From positions 33,924 through 97,923 of the forward strand of contig NZ_JAATUR010000013.1 of NCBI RefSeq assembly GCF_011881725.1: 64,000 nucleotides of DNA. The letters run 5' to 3'. Each line of letters starts with the position of its first letter. Positions within the stretch are counted from its first letter, which is position 1. The notes below the pieces were generated by a model. The model saw only the letters and a list, made by a program, of their open reading frames with translations. It was not told where the DNA came from and did no database searches. Both the position numbers and the translations under genes were made by a program. This document shows, piece by piece, positions 60,445 to 64,000 of the stretch. The stretch is from Escherichia coli. Lineage in GTDB: Bacteria; Pseudomonadota; Gammaproteobacteria; Enterobacterales; Enterobacteriaceae.

Positions 60445-61875
60445 TTACTCCTGTGAAACATCATCCCACGCGTCTGGAGAAAGCTGGCGGCCAATATCCG
60501 GATAACGCAACGGATCAAATACCGGGCGCACGCCGAGTTTACGCTGGCGTAGATAATCACTGGCAATAGTATGTACCACCGGCGAGAGCAGTAAAATGGC
60601 GGTCAAATTGGTAATTGCCATGCAGGCCATTATGATATCTGCCAGTTGCCACATCAGCGGAAGACTAAGCAAGGTGCCGCCGATGACCGTTGCGAAGGTG
60701 CAGATCCGTAGACACCAGATCGCTTTAGTGGTGTTCAAGCGTAAAAAGAAGAGATTGTTTTCGGCATAAATGTAGTTGGCAACGATGGAGCTGAAGGCAA
60801 ACAGAATAACCACGATGGTAACAAACTCCGCACCCCAGGAACCCATTAGCACCCGCATCGCTTTCTGGATAAGCTGAATACCTTCCAGCGGCATGTAGGT
60901 TGTGCCATTTCCCGCCAGCAATATCAGCATGGCGCTTGCTGTACAGATGACCAGGGTGTCGATAAAAATGCCAATCATCTGAACAACCCCTTGTGCTGCC
61001 GGATGCGGAGGCCAGGATGCTGCTGCCGCTGCAGCGTTTGGCGTCGAACCCATCCCCGCCTCATTGGAAAACATACTGCGCTGAAAGCCGTTAGTAATCG
61101 CCTGGCTTAAGGTATATCCCGCCGCGCCGCCTGCCGCTTCCTGCCAGCCAAAAGCACTCTCAAAAATAGACCAAATGACATGGGGAAGTTGCCCGATATT
61201 CAATACGCAAATCACCAGACTGGTCAGTACCCAGATTAACGCCATCAGCGGGACAAACCACTGCATGATCCGGGCGACGCCATGAAGACCGCGAGTGATC
61301 GCCAACAGAGCAAAGACAGCGAGAATAATGCCTGTCACCAGAGGGGGAAAATCAAAAGAAAAACTCAGGGCGCGGGCAACGGCGTTCGCCTGAACTCCGC
61401 TGAAAATTATGCCGTAGGCGATGAGCAAAAAGAGGGCAAACAGAACGCCCATCCAGCGCATCCCCAGCCCGCGGGCCATATACCATGCCGGTCCGCCGCG
61501 AAACTGCCCATTGACGTCACGTTCTTTATAAAGTTGTGCGAGGGAGCATTCGGCAAAAGAGGTCGCCATGCCGATAAACGCGGCAACCCACATCCAGAAG
61601 ACGGCACCAGGTCCACCGGCGGTAATTGCCAGCGCCACTCCGGCCAGGTTGCCGCTACCCACGCGCGCCGCAAGACTGGTGCACAATGACTGAAATGAGG
61701 TTAAACCGCCTGGTTGTGGATGAATGCTATTTTTAAGACTTTTGCCAAACTGGCGGATGTAGCGAAATTGCACAAATCCGGTGCGAAAAGTGAACCAACA
61801 ACCTGCGCCGAAGAGTAGGTAAATCATTACCGATCCCCAGAGAACGCTGTTAATAAAGGCGAAAAAATCTGGCAT
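60445..61875 (-). CDS. yaaJ: Sodium:alanine symporter family protein YaaJ
   Basis: 476 residues, about 10-11 transmembrane helices, AGCS (alanine or glycine:cation symporter) family. Family signature LCTSLAARVGSGNLAGVA near the N-terminus and FSNEAGMGSTPNAAA in the centre. Inner-membrane transporter; exact substrate of YaaJ not shown. Confidence 0.95.
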   Translation of the reverse strand: MPDFFAFINSVLWGSVMIYLLFGAGCWFTFRTGFVQFRYIRQFGKSLKNSIHPQPGGLTSFQSLCTSLAARVGSGNLAGVALAITAGGPGAVFWMWVAAFIGMATSFAECSLAQLYKERDVNGQFRGGPAWYMARGLGMRWMGVLFALFLLIAYGIIFSGVQANAVARALSFSFDFPPLVTGIILAVFALLAITRGLHGVARIMQWFVPLMALIWVLTSLVICVLNIGQLPHVIWSIFESAFGWQEAAGGAAGYTLSQAITNGFQRSMFSNEAGMGSTPNAAAAAASWPPHPAAQGVVQMIGIFIDTLVICTASAMLILLAGNGTTYMPLEGIQLIQKAMRVLMGSWGAEFVTIVVILFAFSSIVANYIYAENNLFFLRLNTTKAIWCLRICTFATVIGGTLLSLPLMWQLADIIMACMAITNLTAILLLSPVVHTIASDYLRQRKLGVRPVFDPLRYPDIGRQLSPDAWDDVSQE

Positions 61876-62153
61876 GCATATCCCTCTTATTGCCGGTCGC
61901 GATGACTTTCCAGTGTAAACGTTACCAATTGTTTAAGAAGTATATACGCTACGAGGTACTTGATAACTTCTGCTTAGCATACATGAGGTTTTCTATAAAA
62001 ATGGCGGGCGATATCAACGCAGTGTCAGAAATCCGAAACAGTCACGCCTGACGATAACCGTCTAGTCGGCGGTTGCGCTGACGTTGCGTCGTGATATCAT
62101 CAGGACAGACCGGTTACATCCCCCTAACAAGCTGTTTAAAGAGAAATACTATC

Positions 62154-63107
62154 ATGACGGACAAATTGACCTCCCTTCGTCAGTACACCACTGTAGTGGC
62201 CGACACTGGGGACATCGCGGCAATGAAGCTGTATCAACCGCAGGATGCCACAACCAACCCTTCTCTCATTCTTAACGCAGCGCAGATTCCGGAATACCGT
62301 AAGTTGATTGATGATGCTGTCGCCTGGGCGAAACAGCAGAGCAACGATCGTGCGCAGCAGATCGTAGACGCGACCGACAAACTGGCGGTAAACATTGGTC
62401 TGGAAATTCTGAAACTGGTTCCGGGCCGTATTTCAACTGAAGTTGATGCGCGTCTTTCCTATGACACCGAAGCGTCGATTGCGAAAGCAAAACGCCTGAT
62501 CAAGCTCTACAACGATGCTGGCATCAGCAACGATCGTATTCTGATCAAACTGGCATCTACCTGGCAGGGTATCCGTGCAGCAGAACAGCTGGAAAAAGAA
62601 GGCATCAACTGTAACCTGACTCTGCTGTTCTCCTTCGCTCAGGCGCGTGCTTGTGCAGAAGCGGGCGTGTTCCTGATCTCTCCGTTTGTTGGCCGTATTC
62701 TTGACTGGTACAAAGCGAATACCGATAAGAAAGAGTATGCTCCGGCAGAAGATCCGGGCGTGGTTTCTGTATCTGAAATCTATCAGTACTACAAAGAGCA
62801 CGGTTATGAAACCGTGGTTATGGGCGCAAGCTTCCGTAACATCGGCGAAATTCTGGAACTGGCAGGCTGCGACCGTCTGACCATCGCACCGGCGCTGCTG
62901 AAAGAACTGGCTGAGAGCGAAGGGGCTATCGAACGTAAACTGTCTTACACCGGCGAAGTGAAAGCGCGTCCAGCACGCATTACCGAGTCTGAGTTCCTGT
63001 GGCAGCACAACCAGGATCCAATGGCAGTCGATAAACTGGCGGAAGGTATCCGTAAGTTTGCTGTTGACCAGGAAAAACTGGAAAAAATGATCGGCGATCT
63101 GCTGTAA
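62154..63107 (+). CDS. talB: Transaldolase B
   Basis: 317 residues. Transfers a dihydroxyacetone unit in the pentose-phosphate pathway. Schiff-base lysine in RILIKLAST (about residue 132), TTNPSLIL near the start. Start 62154 follows aaagagaaatactatc. A terminator follows. Confidence 0.97.
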
Positions 63108-63114
63108 TCATTCT

Positions 63115-63142
63115 TAGCGTGACCGGGAAGTCGGTCACGCTA
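63115..63142 (+). terminator. Terminator after talB
   Basis: 10-bp perfect stem TAGCGTGACC / GGTCACGCTA with an 8-nt loop, 8 bp after the talB stop. Confidence 0.8.
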
Positions 63143-63221
63143 CCTCTTCTGAAGCCTGTCTGTCACTCCCTTCGCAGTGTATCATTCTGTTTAACGAGAC
63201 TGTTTAAACGGAAAAATCTTG

Positions 63222-63809
63222 ATGAATACTTTACGTATTGGCTTAGTTTCCATCTCTGATCGCGCATCCAGCGGCGTTTATCAGGATAAAGGCATTCCCG
63301 CGCTGGAAGAATGGCTGACATCGGCGTTGACCACGCCATTTGAACTGGAAACCCGCTTAATTCCCGATGAGCAGGCGATCATCGAGCAAACGTTGTGTGA
63401 GCTGGTAGATGAAATGAGTTGTCATCTGGTGCTGACAACTGGCGGTACTGGCCCCGCGCGCCGTGACGTAACGCCCGACGCAACGCTGGCGGTGGCTGAC
63501 CGTGAGATGCCGGGCTTTGGTGAACAGATGCGCCAGATTAGCCTGCATTTTGTGCCAACTGCGATCCTTTCGCGCCAGGTGGGTGTTATTCGCAAACAGG
63601 CACTGATTCTTAATTTACCCGGTCAGCCGAAGTCCATCAAAGAGACGCTGGAAGGGGTGAAGGACGCCGAAGGCAAGGTTGTGGTGCATGGCATTTTTGC
63701 CAGCGTACCGTACTGCATTCAGTTGCTGGAAGGACCATACGTTGAAACAGCACCGGAAGTGGTTGCGGCATTCAGACCGAAGAGTGCAAGACGCGAAGTT
63801 AGCGAATAA
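63222..63809 (+). CDS. mog: Molybdopterin adenylyltransferase Mog
   Basis: 195 residues from MNTLRIGLVSISDRAS (63222). Adenylylates molybdopterin before MoeA inserts molybdate, in molybdenum cofactor synthesis. MoCF-binding motif TTGGTGPARRDVTPDATL and NLPGQPKS are visible. Family length. Confidence 0.97.
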   Translation: MNTLRIGLVSISDRASSGVYQDKGIPALEEWLTSALTTPFELETRLIPDEQAIIEQTLCELVDEMSCHLVLTTGGTGPARRDVTPDATLAVADREMPGFGEQMRQISLHFVPTAILSRQVGVIRKQALILNLPGQPKSIKETLEGVKDAEGKVVVHGIFASVPYCIQLLEGPYVETAPEVVAAFRPKSARREVSE

Positions 63810-63832
63810 AAAATCCCCCCGAGCGGGGGGAT
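63805..63832 (-). terminator. Terminator for a leftward gene beyond the window
   Basis: Stem ATCCCCCC / GGGGGGAT (63813-63820 and 63825-63832). The T run is on the minus strand, so it ends transcription coming from the right, probably from satP (yaaH), which in K-12 follows mog. Confidence 0.7.
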
Positions 63833-63869
63833 CTGAGACTGATGACAAATACAAAATTGCCTGCTGCGT

Positions 63870-63960
63870 TACGCTTATCAGGCCTACGTGCTTTCTTCAA
63901 TATATTGAATTTGCACGATTTTGTAGGCCGGATAAGGCGTTCACGCCGCATCCGGCATGA
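63870..63960. repeat. REP elements after mog
   Basis: cgcttatcaggcctacgtg (63872-63890) and gtaggccggataaggcgttc (63922-63941) with its continuation to 63960 form an inverted pair. This extra DNA makes the mog-satP gap wider than in K-12. Confidence 0.85.
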
Positions 63961-64000
63961 ATAAAGCGCACGTTGTCAACAATCTGAGCTCCCCCAGTGC

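Overview
The window is an Escherichia coli chromosome segment (gene content, gene order and near-identical protein sequences match the rsmC-to-mog region that crosses the conventional 0/100-minute point). It is not a plain K-12 copy. A ~20.4 kb lambdoid prophage sits in prfC, yjjJ (hipH) is missing between deoD and lplA, and a broken nadS-like gene follows nadR. No rRNA or tRNA genes were seen.

Left flank (1-2650): rsmC (partial, minus), holD-rimI-yjjG (plus) and the first 22 codons of the native prfC, which now runs into prophage DNA and stops.

Prefix of the prophage (2621-~10105): a P4-type integrase, a FlxA-like gene with a flagellar sigma-28 promoter, a small HTH protein (possible excisionase), a leftward yfdP-yfdQ-yfdR block as in CPS-53, a structured leader that may be a C4-type antisense RNA, two small ORFs, a cI-type repressor with PL and PR/operator regions, and a rightward gene in which a Cro-like N-terminus is fused in frame to an antiterminator Q.

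Right part of the prophage (10106-23013): this half closely follows the Qin prophage of K-12: cspF, cspB, ynfU, S21-type holin, ydfR-like, SAR endolysin, Rz/Rz1, cspI, a ynfQ-like microprotein with no AUG start, gnsB, a Nu1-like small terminase gene, a terL gene cut and joined to the 3' part of a side-tail-fibre gene, tfa, a Pin-type invertase, ydfK, ynaM and a dinI-like gene with two LexA boxes. All head genes and most tail genes are gone, so the element is defective, yet repressor, integrase, lysis cassette, SOS gene and cold-shock cargo look intact. At its right end the phage carries its own start and recoded first codons of prfC, restoring a full-length release factor 3.

Right flank (24539-64000): osmY, ytjA, yjjUV, yjjWI (glycyl-radical pair), the deoCABD nucleoside operon with its three DeoR operators, lplA, ytjB, serB-radA-nadR, ettA, slt, trpR, yjjX, gpmB, rob, creABCD, arcA, yjjY, yjtD, the threonine operon thrLABC with its attenuator, yaaX, yaaA, yaaJ, talB and mog. 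These are ordinary core genes; REP/BIME repeats lie in five intergenic gaps and one ERIC element lies between ettA and slt.
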